DNA of 6,472 nt from Prochloron sp. SP5CPC1 (GCA_014323965.1 JACONB010000100.1:1-6472); one strand, 5' to 3'; shown: positions 1-5,705, counted from the first letter of the stretch. Made by a program: numbers and translations. Notes: a model not told the origin generated them from the letters alone.

Positions 1-526
1 TGATCAGGTGCAGCACCACCATATGAGCTGATTTAGTGGCCATGAGTTCGTCCTTGCTCAAACCATAGTTGAGGTAAAATGGATTCAATAGAGGTCCGGT
101 ACTGCCAATCAGTGCCGAGAGAAAAGCGTAAATAAATCCTGCGGGGAGAAAATACCAAGGACGAACCGAGAAAGACTGGTTTGCTCCTTTTATAAGATAG
201 CCTAGAGCGTAAGTGAGGAGAAATACAACCAGGAGCAGGGGCAATCATTCGATTTGCACTTTCGTCAAAGCGAGAGCGCCCAAACAAGCACCAAATAAGG
301 CTCCCGGTAAATACCACCAAAAAGAGAACAAATTCAGGTGTGGCCAATAAAACCAGACCCGCTGTGCGTTACCCAGGAGCATTCCCAGGGTAATAACTGG
401 GGCAACTGCTACCGGACCTAGAAAAAAGGCGATCGCCGGAATCAAAATGAAAGGACTGCCGCCCCCAACCAAGGTACTGACAAACCAAGCGCCGGAACTT
501 GCCAGACTCAGCCACAATATTATCAC
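1..526 (-). pseudogene. TSUP (TauE/SafE-type) membrane transporter gene with in-frame stop, 3' end outside window
   Basis: Reading from a GTG start at 526 gives a very hydrophobic protein. Its N-terminal helix carries the glycine-rich LVGGGSPFILIPA motif (about residues 20-32), typical of the TSUP family of sulfite, sulfoacetate or other organic-anion exporters in the inner membrane. A good ribosome site (GGAGG, complement of 535-539) lies 8 bases before GTG. After 93 codons the frame meets TGA (complement of 245-247). Beyond that stop the same frame stays open to the window edge and still reads as TSUP protein: a hydrophobic stretch LPLLLVVFLLTYALGYLIKG, then FLSALIGSTGPLLNPFYL, a typical second-half motif. 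A TGG-to-TGA change (Trp to stop) would explain it. The gene is therefore a nonsense pseudogene, unless this is a sequencing error. The family is normally about 250 residues and about 175 codons are visible. Substrate cannot be told. Another open frame over 33-347 is only an out-of-frame reading of this region. Confidence 0.8.
429..436. repeat. HIP1 octamer GCGATCGC, copy 1
   Basis: Exact GCGATCGC, within the decamer GGCGATCGCC, inside the transporter gene. This palindrome is highly over-represented in many cyanobacterial genomes, so it serves as a lineage marker here rather than a site of known function. Confidence 0.85.
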
Positions 527-570
527 AGATTTGTCCTCCCATCCTCTATGATAAAGTAAATGTCATTATT

Positions 571-589
571 TTTAACAATATTTAACAAT
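571..589 (+). repeat. Tandem 9-base repeat overlapping the gcvT start
   Basis: TTTAACAAT occurs at 571-579 and again at 581-589, a 10-base period. The second copy runs into the gcvT ATG (588). There is no Shine-Dalgarno motif here; the AT-rich leader may aid initiation in its place, or the repeat may be chance in AT-rich DNA. The 61 bases between the divergent transporter and gcvT starts must hold both promoters. A TATGAT at 547-552 could be a -10 for gcvT, but no good -35 lies upstream. Confidence 0.4.
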
Positions 590-1715
590 GATAGAGGATC
601 AATACAGCACAGTGGAAGAAGCAAAACTAGCCCGTACCCCCTTGTTTGACCTAGCAGTAGCCCAAAAAGCTAGACTGACTGCCTTTGCTGGTTGGGAAAT
701 GGCAGTACAATACAGGGGACTGAAAGAAGAACATCACGCAGTACGGAATGCTGTGGGTATGTTTGATATCTCCCATATGGGCAAATTCCTCTTGCAGGGT
801 AAAGAACTGGTGCAGCAACTCCAGTTATTAGTTCCTTCTAATTTAGAACGGCTCCAACCTGGTGAAGCGCAATACACAGTTCTCTTAAATAGTGCAGGGG
901 GGATAATTGACGATATTATCTTCTACTACCAGGGGGAAAATGAAGTAGGAGAGCAGCGCGGTATTATTATCGTCAATGCAGCTACTGCTCAGAAAGATAA
1001 AAACTGGTTATTGACCCATTTACCCAAAGACCTTCACTTAGAAGACCAAACCAGGGACAAAATTTTAATCGCCCTCCAAGGACCAGAAGCATTAACTTCC
1101 TTTCAACCTTTAGTCCCGGAAGACTTAACCCCAATGAAACCCTTTACCCATAGAGAAAGCAAAGTCCTGGGATATCCAGCCTTTATCGCTCGAACCGGTT
1201 ATACAGGGGAAGATGGCTTTGAAATCATGATATCTATAGAAGGGGGGCAAAAGCTATGGCAAACACTGCTAAATGCTGGTGTCACCAGTTGCGGTTTGGC
1301 TGCAAGAGATACATTGCGCTTAGAAGCAGGTATGTGTCTTTACGGACAAGACTTGGACGAAAGCACCACTCCCTTAGAAGGGGGTTTGGGTTGGTTAGTC
1401 CACTGGGAGAGTAAGGGGGATTTTAGCGGACGTTCTGTCTTAGAGCAACAAAAAGCAGCAGGAGTCCAACGGAAGTTAGTGGGTTTGCAAATGGAAGACC
1501 GGGGGATTGCTCGTCACGGCTATCCAGTATTATTTAAGGGAGAGACTGTGGGAACAGTGACCAGCGGGACTTTAGCTCCAACCTTAGGTAAGGCGATCGC
1601 CCTTGCTTACGTTCCCCCATCTTTAAGTAAAGTGGGGCAGCAACTAGTGGTGGAAATTCGCTCAAATCAATACCCAGCCAGGGTTGTGAAAAAACCCTTT
1701 TATCGTTCTCGATAG
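588..1715 (+). CDS. gcvT: Aminomethyltransferase, glycine cleavage system T protein
   Basis: This is the T protein of the glycine cleavage complex. It moves the methylene group from the aminomethyl-lipoyl arm of H protein to tetrahydrofolate, releasing ammonia and 5,10-methylene-THF. In cyanobacteria this serves photorespiratory glycine turnover in the cytosol. At 375 residues it has family length. Visible motifs are RTPLFDL (16-22) and FAGWEM (33-38) at the N-terminus; FDISHMG (59-65); GGIIDD (104-109), the conserved segment with the aspartate needed for folate chemistry; ARTGYTGEDGFE (201-212); GLAARDTLRLEAG (236-248) followed by LYGQDLDE; and the C-terminal barrel segment GTVTSGTLAPTLGKAIALAYVP (322-343). 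The last family motif distinguishes true GcvT from YgfZ-like relatives. The ATG at 588 lacks a ribosome site but no better start precedes the RTPLF core. The folate cyclo-ligase gene follows 36 bases downstream on the same strand, a plausible operon. The other gcv genes (P and H) are not in the window. I see no glycine riboswitch in the short leader. Confidence 0.96.
   Translation: MIEDQYSTVEEAKLARTPLFDLAVAQKARLTAFAGWEMAVQYRGLKEEHHAVRNAVGMFDISHMGKFLLQGKELVQQLQLLVPSNLERLQPGEAQYTVLLNSAGGIIDDIIFYYQGENEVGEQRGIIIVNAATAQKDKNWLLTHLPKDLHLEDQTRDKILIALQGPEALTSFQPLVPEDLTPMKPFTHRESKVLGYPAFIARTGYTGEDGFEIMISIEGGQKLWQTLLNAGVTSCGLAARDTLRLEAGMCLYGQDLDESTTPLEGGLGWLVHWESKGDFSGRSVLEQQKAAGVQRKLVGLQMEDRGIARHGYPVLFKGETVGTVTSGTLAPTLGKAIALAYVPPSLSKVGQQLVVEIRSNQYPARVVKKPFYRSR
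1593..1600. repeat. HIP1 octamer GCGATCGC, copy 2
   Basis: Exact GCGATCGC, again inside GGCGATCGCC, within the 3' part of gcvT, where it encodes part of the GKAIALAY stretch. Confidence 0.85.
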
Positions 1716-1737
1716 ACTTGGTTAAATAAAGTATTCA

Positions 1738-1751
1738 TAATAAATTTATTA
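1738..1751. repeat. Perfect 14-base AT palindrome before the cyclo-ligase start
   Basis: TAATAAATTTATTA is a perfect palindrome ending one base before the ATG at 1752. It occupies the place where a ribosome site would be and leaves no Shine-Dalgarno sequence. It could be a protein-binding site or simply AT-rich spacer; the sequence does not decide. Confidence 0.35.
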
Positions 1752-2297
1752 ATGAACAACTATGTGAATAAGAGGGAATTGCGTCGGGTGCTATTGAAAC
1801 AGCGGCGCTCCCTACCCTATAATCAATGGCGACAAAAGAGCGATCGCATCGTCAGTCATCTCCAAACTCTCTCCTCATTCCAGTCAGCCCAAACCATTCT
1901 CGCTTATTTCAGTTTTCATCAAGAACCAGATCTAAGTCCCTTATTTACCACCAACCGTTTATGGGGGTTTCCCCGAGTTGAAGGAAAATCCCTCATGTGG
2001 CATTTTTGGCAACAGGGAGATAAATTAGAAACTAATAGATATGGTATTGAACAACCACCAGCAGATGCTCCTATGGTACCACCAAATTCAGTAGATTTAA
2101 TTCTCGTTCCCGCTGTAGCTTGCGACAAAAGAGGATATCGCTTAGGTTACGGAGGAGGGTTCTACGATCGCATGTTGAATGAGTCTCAATGGTCTTCTCC
2201 CACTACTATTGGTATTGTCTTTGATTTTGCCTATTTACCTCAATTACCCGTGGATCCTTGGGATAAACAGCTAGATTTTATTTGTACAGATATATAA
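1752..2297 (+). CDS. 5-formyltetrahydrofolate cyclo-ligase (5,10-methenyl-THF synthetase)
   Basis: The enzyme uses ATP to convert 5-formyl-THF to 5,10-methenyl-THF (EC 6.3.3.2). It clears an inhibitory by-product that serine hydroxymethyltransferase makes while glycine is being processed. At 181 residues it has family length. The N-terminal KRELRRVLL (7-15) is the conserved basic helix. RYGIEQP (97-102 region) and VDLILVPAVACD (114-125) belong to the core. GYRLGYGGGFYDR (128-140) is the signature loop that binds nucleotide and phosphate. A PWD near residue 170 stands before the last strand. The start at 1752 is an ATG; a GTG at codon 5 is an alternative, and neither has a ribosome site. It lies 36 bases after gcvT on the same strand, which fits a joint role in glycine/folate metabolism. 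Known as MTHFS, or YgfA in Escherichia coli; I assign no symbol because cyanobacterial naming varies. Confidence 0.94.
   Translation: MNNYVNKRELRRVLLKQRRSLPYNQWRQKSDRIVSHLQTLSSFQSAQTILAYFSFHQEPDLSPLFTTNRLWGFPRVEGKSLMWHFWQQGDKLETNRYGIEQPPADAPMVPPNSVDLILVPAVACDKRGYRLGYGGGFYDRMLNESQWSSPTTIGIVFDFAYLPQLPVDPWDKQLDFICTDI
1840..1847. repeat. HIP1 octamer GCGATCGC, copy 3
   Basis: Exact GCGATCGC in the 5' part of the cyclo-ligase gene. This is the third copy in 6.5 kb, well above chance expectation for an 8-mer and in line with a cyanobacterial source. Confidence 0.85.
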
Positions 2298-2324
2298 CAG
2301 GTACCATTGCTCTTAGCTTCCGCC

Positions 2325-2354
2325 TTGTCTTTAGCCTATCCCAGCAGCTATAAT
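2325..2354 (+). promoter_or_regulatory. Candidate promoter upstream of the 160-residue hypothetical
   Basis: TTGTCT (2325-2330) and a perfect TATAAT (2349-2354) are 18 bases apart. The -10 lies inside a 12-base palindrome, CTATAATTATAG (2348-2359). It sits just after the cyclo-ligase stop and about 150 bases before the next start. The rest of 2298-2500 shows no clear gene or terminator; the run of nine A at 2449-2457 follows a small stem and has the wrong polarity for a plus-strand terminator. Confidence 0.3.
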
Positions 2355-2500
2355 TATAGATACCCAACTCTTAACCCATATCAGAAAATGCCAAAATCCT
2401 CAAATTCATCTTATGGGGTTAGGAATGGGAGGGCATTGCTGCCTAAAGAAAAAAAAATTTGTGTAGTATTAATTCAAGACAAAACCAAGTAATTTTTGCC

Positions 2501-2983
2501 ATGGGAAAAAGCGCCAAACTTAAACGGCAACGAAAAGCAGCCAAACAGAAACAGAAAAGTTTCCGTCGTCTTTTGCCTAGTCTACAAGACAGATCACCCA
2601 TTAGTTTCCATGGAACATTCAATGAGTCAGTTGAAAACTCAACCACAGTATCGGCTTCAAACTCCAACGACCCTTTGCGTCCTCCTATCCCTGAACCAGA
2701 TCTCATCAAATATTGGTTCTCCCACTCCGACACTGTGAATTGGGTCTTATCCCAATGGAATCTATTTTTTGGTGATATTCTTCTCTTTTCTGATGATGCT
2801 TCTTTTTTAGCTACTTCAATGTTGGAGTTCCTTTGTGATGAGATTTTACTCGATCTCAACCATGATTTGACCGTTGTATACAGAAATAATCTTGGTTTTG
2901 AGATGTCTATTGGCTTAAACGTTTGGTCTTGGACTTTGTGGACATCTATTCTAGATAAGTCCATAAACTCTCTCTTTGTTTGA
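2501..2983 (+). CDS. Hypothetical protein with a basic N-terminal tail
   Basis: I do not recognise a function. The ATG at 2501 gives 160 residues. The first 23 residues are strongly basic (MGKSAKLKRQRKAAKQ and on), an N-terminus I have seen in cyanobacterial hypothetical proteins. A Ser/Asn/Pro-rich linker follows (about 42-66, ending PPIPEPD). The C-terminal half (about 67-160) looks folded, with many aromatic and acidic residues (YWFSHSD, WNLFFGDILLFSDDASF, FLCDEILLD). There is no signal peptide, and no stretch is long and hydrophobic enough for a sure membrane segment. The frame is open 14 codons further upstream, but the MGKSAKLK start is more natural. No good ribosome site precedes it. 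The opposite strand is also open across the region, but its translation is low in protein-like features, so the plus frame is preferred. The basic tail might bind nucleic acid, which is inference only. Confidence 0.6.
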   Translation: MGKSAKLKRQRKAAKQKQKSFRRLLPSLQDRSPISFHGTFNESVENSTTVSASNSNDPLRPPIPEPDLIKYWFSHSDTVNWVLSQWNLFFGDILLFSDDASFLATSMLEFLCDEILLDLNHDLTVVYRNNLGFEMSIGLNVWSWTLWTSILDKSINSLFV

Positions 2984-3092
2984 ACTAAAGTGCCTCCAGA
3001 TGGATTAGTACCGAATTCCGTTCCGGCGGGGAGGGTCCAGTACAACTGTGACCTTCGCCGCAGTAAACGAGCTATTTGGCACGCTCATTGCT

Positions 3093-3356
3093 TTACCCAA
3101 AGAAACCTTCGTAATCGTCGTGGCTACCAATCCAGAACCATGTTACTGTATTTCCTTCAAGAACTCCAAGTGCTCGATACCCCCGTGTTACTCTAACGGA
3201 CCAAATCCCCTCCTTACTATTGATGCACTTGAAATGTAGAGACGGATGAAATGGATTGTCTGCCCACAACCGATATGCTTTTCTGGCACTTTGTCTGATT
3301 TCACCCCTCAACTGCCGATACTCAGCCCAAAAAGAAGGAAGGACCGCTGACTTCAT
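3093..3356 (-). CDS. RelE/ParE-superfamily toxin of a type II toxin-antitoxin pair
   Basis: A small 87-residue protein with the toxin pattern common in cyanobacteria: an N-terminal helical part with ARKAYRLW (24-31), then NPFHPSLHFK (34-43), the strand segment WSVRVTRGYRALG (52-64), and a C-terminal WIGSHDDYE (75-83). RelE-fold toxins are ribosome-dependent mRNA endonucleases and ParE toxins poison DNA gyrase; the sequence alone does not say which applies. The W-I-G-x-H-x-x-Y ending resembles the RelE/HigB side more. Its ATG overlaps the antitoxin stop in ATGA (3353-3356), so the two are translationally coupled, with the antitoxin first. The stop is TAA at 3093-3095. The toxin appears complete. 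The 109 bases beyond it, to 2984, hold no gene I can support. Confidence 0.85.
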   Translation of the reverse strand: MKSAVLPSFWAEYRQLRGEIRQSARKAYRLWADNPFHPSLHFKCINSKEGIWSVRVTRGYRALGVLEGNTVTWFWIGSHDDYEGFFG

Positions 3357-3583
3357 AGCTGCTCGTAGTCCATTGTAGTAGCTTTCCCCTCTTCAATTTC
3401 TTCCTTAGCTCGTTGAGCAGCAGCAACCAGTTTTGATTGGGTACGATGAAATGAATTATTCCATCTAATTTCATCTTGCACCTCATCAATATACTCTCGC
3501 AAATGTTCCACAATGCGGTCTTGTAGCTCAATCGGTAAAGACTCCATAATCTTGACCACGGTAGCAATAGCTGCTGATGACAT
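3353..3583 (-). CDS. Antitoxin partner of the RelE/ParE-type toxin
   Basis: A 76-residue, mostly helical and acidic protein placed directly before the toxin and overlapping it by four bases. Features are SAAIATVVKIMESLP (3-17), QDRIVEHLREYIDEVQDE (21-38), a middle section around WNNSF, and a C-terminal RAKEEIEEGKATTMDYEQL (58-76). The last part, with an A-K-x-E-I-x-x-G-K-A pattern, is typical of small cyanobacterial antitoxins and probably wraps the toxin. I see no clear DNA-binding domain, although the N-terminal part could contribute one on dimerisation. ATG at 3583 is the first good start; the upstream GAGAG is only a weak ribosome site. Such antitoxins usually repress their own operon. 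Confidence 0.8.
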   Translation of the reverse strand: MSSAAIATVVKIMESLPIELQDRIVEHLREYIDEVQDEIRWNNSFHRTQSKLVAAAQRAKEEIEEGKATTMDYEQL

Positions 3584-3593
3584 AATTTCTAAC

Positions 3594-3611
3594 TCTCACG
3601 GAATGTCTCAC
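3594..3611 (-). promoter_or_regulatory. Direct repeat upstream of the antitoxin, possible autoregulation site
   Basis: On the minus strand GTGAGA occurs twice with a 6-base gap (12-base period; TCTCAC at 3594-3599 and 3606-3611 on plus), 11-28 bases before the antitoxin ATG. The place fits an operator for self-repression. The rest of 3584-3723 is intergenic. A TTGACT lies there (complement of 3654-3659), without a good -10 at normal spacing. Confidence 0.3.
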
Positions 3612-3723
3612 TCTTAGATTAACAGAAAATAGCCCTTTGTCTAAAAGATTTGAAGTCAACAGCGTGGAACGAAACGCACTAAATACTCTTGATGAGCTTT
3701 GTGTTGGTTTTCTGAGCTGCTTG

Positions 3724-4171
3724 TTAGAAAATAACATTGGGTACTCTCCCCCTGCCAAATTCCTGAAATATGGGTTCTAAGTCTTCATCTGGTTTTAAAA
3801 TTAATCGATTCCTGGAGAATAGTGAACTTCCTAAAGGAGAACCACCCGCGAAAACTACGTAACTGTTACCTTCACTGAAATGGGCACCACAAGTGGTTCC
3901 ATCGAAGCGAACCTTAACTTCCCTTGTGAGTTCACCTTTCCACCATCGATAGACCAGAAATCTTGCAACGCAAGACTTGAAAAGGTAAATTATCTGGATC
4001 AGCACCAATCTCGACAACATCCAGTACGCGACCGTAGAAAACTGCCCTAGAGCTATCAAATATTTCTTGAGTACTTGTTCTTGGAAAAGGACCTTGACAA
4101 GCTATTGCCGGTAATGGAGATGAGAACAAAATCATCCATCCAAACACTAAAATAGGTAGACTGTGTTTCAT
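3724..4171 (-). pseudogene. Secreted protein of TIMP/NTR-like (OB-fold) type, split by a frameshift
   Basis: The ATG at 4171 opens a protein with a clear signal peptide (MKHSLPILVFGWMILFSSPL, then PAIA before Cys25) and a mature part PFPRTSTQEIFDSSRAVFYGRVLDVVE. This matches small exported proteins of the pattern 'Cys near the mature end, then AVFxGxV'. The frame ends at 3932. The other half of the same domain continues in the minus-1 frame: ARFLVYRWWKGEL, KVRFDGTTCGAHFSEGNSYVVFAGG, FSRNRL, DEDLEPIFQEFG, ending with TAA at 3724-3726. Together they match the family layout (WKG, then CG-x-x-F-x-x-G-x-x-YVV, then a C-terminal x-R-x-R-x-L and DL). One missing base near 3960-3985 would restore a protein of about 149 residues. 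I see no slippery heptamer there, so decay or sequencing error is likelier than programmed shifting. A TTG at 4189 is an alternative start, but it would add six residues before the signal peptide. Confidence 0.72.
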
Positions 4172-4205
4172 TTGAGTTACTCTTCCCAAGGTTTGTTTTT
4201 CGTTA

Positions 4206-4233
4206 ATAATATCACATCCTGATAATTGACCAA
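4206..4233 (-). promoter_or_regulatory. Promoter of the frameshifted secreted-protein gene
   Basis: On the minus strand TTGGTC (complement of 4228-4233) is 16 bases from TATTAT (complement of 4206-4211). The -10 has the extended TGA in front (TGATATTAT). It lies 35 bases before the ATG at 4171, giving a leader of about 28 bases. It looks intact even though the gene is broken. Confidence 0.5.
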
Positions 4234-4240
4234 AATAATC

Positions 4241-4314
4241 GTAGGTTGGGTAGAGCGCAAGCGTTACCCAACAGCGCCAACCTATGTTGGGTTTCGTCCC
4301 TCAACCCAACCTAC
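4241..4314. repeat. Palindromic intergenic repeat (GTAGGTTGGGT family)
   Basis: Two related modules face each other. The left one (4241-4273) starts GTAGGTTGGGTAGAGCG and ends TTACCCAACA. The right one (4285-4314), read on minus, starts GTAGGTTGGGTTGAG and ends AAACCCAACA. They are separated by 11 bases (4274-4284). Each module folds on itself (GTTGGGT with ACCCAAC) and the pair also forms one long hairpin. I know this sequence type as a dispersed intergenic repeat in cyanobacteria, apparently non-autonomous. It lies between two minus-strand genes and could act as a transcription barrier for the upstream operon. The rest of 4315-4408 has a small stem, CCGC-AA-GCGG (4374-4383), and nothing else I can support. 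Confidence 0.8.
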
Positions 4315-4408
4315 AGTATCTCTTGATAGGCATAAACCAAGAAAAAGCTGCAAGGAAAGCGATAAAGCCGGATCCGCAAGCGGTACGCCTAGTGTATGAT
4401 TCGTTCAT

Positions 4409-4693
4409 TCAGGGACGGATGGCAAAGTCTCGCGCCTTGACACTGGAAAAACGGTAGACAGCGCGATGTCCAATCCGAATCACCCAGGGTTGAGCATCGG
4501 GGTATCGCTTATAAAGTCCATCAGTTGCTGCGATAGTAGTGTCGGCAACTTCAAAAGCGCCTGTTTCTATATCAATGGCGACAATTTTCCCATGATTACC
4601 TACTTCAACCAGGGGACGTACAAGAGTTTCGTAAATGTTATTCCCACGTTGGGCAAATTCTTCTTTACTATAACGAGGTTGCCGCACTGTCAT
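4409..4693 (-). CDS. Conserved cyanobacterial hypothetical protein, 94 residues
   Basis: Function unknown. The protein has an N-terminal PRYSKEEFAQRGNNIYE (6-22), a hydrophobic strand pair GKIVAIDIETGAFEVADTT (35-53), then a helix and PDAQPWVIRIGHRAVYRF (66-82). I recognise this layout from many cyanobacteria, where such genes often stand next to a retropepsin-like aspartic protease gene; no such neighbour is seen here. The start is set by the ribosome site: on the minus strand GGGAAGG lies 8 bases before the ATG at 4693. A GTG three codons upstream (4702) would touch that site directly and is unlikely. The last part (VKARDFAIRP) departs from my memory of the family and may be divergent. It lies 21 bases after the alpha/beta hydrolase stop on the same strand, so they are probably co-transcribed. 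The GKIVAIDIETG stretch suggests a small beta-rich fold, which is inference. Confidence 0.82.
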   Translation of the reverse strand: MTVRQPRYSKEEFAQRGNNIYETLVRPLVEVGNHGKIVAIDIETGAFEVADTTIAATDGLYKRYPDAQPWVIRIGHRAVYRFSSVKARDFAIRP

Positions 4694-4714
4694 TGGTTTC
4701 ACCTTCCCTTGAAA

Positions 4715-5599
4715 TTAGCTACATGTAGATAAAACCCAAGAACGAATCAAACTATTCACCTGTTCTGGTACTTCGTCATGGGGACAATGTCCTGCTTCCA
4801 GGTAATGTTCCGTTAAACTGGGATAATGGTGACGAAACTTTAGACTTCTTTCTGTAACATTCATCCAAGGATCTTTTTCCCCCCACAACATTAACAAAGG
4901 ACAGTTTAACTGCTCTAACAACACATCCACTTTTTCCCCTTGGGGAGTCTGGAAAACAGAAGCAAAAACCTGCAATGCTCCTTTGTCACAAGAAGGACGA
5001 TAAATTTCTTCTACCAGTCTATCCGTCACAGCAGTGGTATCCCAATAAACCTTCTCTAAGGTTTTGCGAATGGTCTTTTTCCGTCGTAAATATTGAAATA
5101 AGAGATAATTTGCCCAAGGTTGGGAGAAAACCCAGCGTACTATTTTATTGCCGAAATTACTTTTGGGAGCTGTTGACTCTGTAAAAGGACCAGCACTATT
5201 TAACAAAACCAAACCCACAACAGATTGAGAGCACTGGGCGGCGACGCACAAACTAGCATAACCACCCAAGGAATTACCCCCCAAGACAACAGGTTCACCA
5301 ATAACCGTAGTAATGAAATCTTGGAGTTGATCTCGCCACAAATTACCGCTATACTCTAAATTGGGTTTTGCAGAACGCCCAAACCCCAATAAGTCGATCG
5401 CCCACACCCTAAAATCTTCCTTCAATTGAACAATATTCTTCCGCCAATGATCCGTGGACGCGCCAAACCCGTGAACCAGTAATAAAGGAGGTCTGTCTGA
5501 ATGTTTCTCACCTGCTTGAACATAGTAAATTGAATGTCCTCGCCACTGCCAATAAGCGCCGGGAATGTTATCTTCTATTGTTACTGGACTTGCCTGCAT
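4715..5599 (-). CDS. Alpha/beta-fold hydrolase
   Basis: A single-domain, soluble alpha/beta hydrolase of 294 residues with a complete catalytic set. The oxyanion-hole motif is HGFGAS (43-48). The nucleophile elbow GNSLGG (108-113) carries Ser110. The acid is probably Asp243 in WGEKDPW, and the base His271 in AGHCPHDE. The segment RVWAIDLLGFGRSAKP (64-79) is the usual strand and loop after beta-4. The cap lies roughly between 140 and 225. The opening WQWRGHSIYYVQAG (17-30) and HGFGASTDHWRKNI (43-56) resemble the plant and cyanobacterial group that includes chloroplast chlorophyll dephytylase (CLD1) and pheophytinase-like enzymes. A role on a phytol or other ester is possible but is inference from resemblance only. 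There is no signal peptide. ATG at 5599 is the only good start and lacks a ribosome site. The small hypothetical follows 21 bases later, and clpS diverges upstream. Confidence 0.92.
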   Translation of the reverse strand: MQASPVTIEDNIPGAYWQWRGHSIYYVQAGEKHSDRPPLLLVHGFGASTDHWRKNIVQLKEDFRVWAIDLLGFGRSAKPNLEYSGNLWRDQLQDFITTVIGEPVVLGGNSLGGYASLCVAAQCSQSVVGLVLLNSAGPFTESTAPKSNFGNKIVRWVFSQPWANYLLFQYLRRKKTIRKTLEKVYWDTTAVTDRLVEEIYRPSCDKGALQVFASVFQTPQGEKVDVLLEQLNCPLLMLWGEKDPWMNVTERSLKFRHHYPSLTEHYLEAGHCPHDEVPEQVNSLIRSWVLSTCS

Positions 5600-5641
5600 T
5601 GTTAAGATTTATTAAATAATGTCAACATTTCTATTCTAGAC

Positions 5642-5647
5642 TATAAT
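5642..5647 (+). promoter_or_regulatory. Possible -10 element for clpS
   Basis: A perfect TATAAT on plus, 109 bases before the clpS ATG. No matching -35 stands 16-18 bases upstream (TGTCAA at 5620-5625 is weak), so it may need an activator or may be chance. The reverse reading, TATAGT (complement of 5640-5645), could be a -10 for the divergent hydrolase gene, in which case the two promoters would overlap. Confidence 0.35.
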
Positions 5648-5705
5648 GGGGTGTATACAGCAGTTTATAAATTCGCTGCTCACCCACTAATCACTCACTA
5701 TCTTA

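Noticed and set aside
245..247. Selenocysteine or other recoding of the TGA in the transporter
   Set aside because: The residue expected there is hydrophobic (Trp in a membrane segment), no recoding element is visible, and cyanobacteria are not known for selenocysteine use.
33..347. Minus-strand open frame of 104 codons
   Set aside because: It is out of frame with the TSUP transporter, whose reading through the TGA gives far better protein sequence; this frame is Arg/Ser-rich and family-less.
527..587. Glycine riboswitch upstream of gcvT
   Set aside because: The 61-base gap is too short for the aptamer and shows none of its conserved core.
2430..2457. Intrinsic terminator after the cyclo-ligase gene
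   Set aside because: The small stem (GGCA-TTGC-TGCC) is followed by A, not T, on the plus strand; on the minus strand the T-run precedes the stem.
2307..2492. Plus-strand 61-codon frame from TTG
   Set aside because: No ribosome site, low-quality composition, and it overlaps the likely promoter of the next gene.
2443..3045. Minus-strand open frame of 200 codons
   Set aside because: Antisense to the 160-residue hypothetical; composition is not protein-like (for example a Cys/Phe/Leu-rich end from the A-run), and the plus frame is better.
3048..3239. Plus-strand frame opposite the toxin
   Set aside because: Antisense to a well-supported toxin gene, with no matching family motif.
3960..3990. 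Programmed minus-1 frameshift in the secreted-protein gene
   Set aside because: No X-XXY-YYZ slippery heptamer in the needed frame and no strong downstream structure; decay or sequencing error is simpler.
4466..4732. Plus-strand 88-codon frame
   Set aside because: Antisense to the conserved hypothetical and hydrolase end; no independent evidence.
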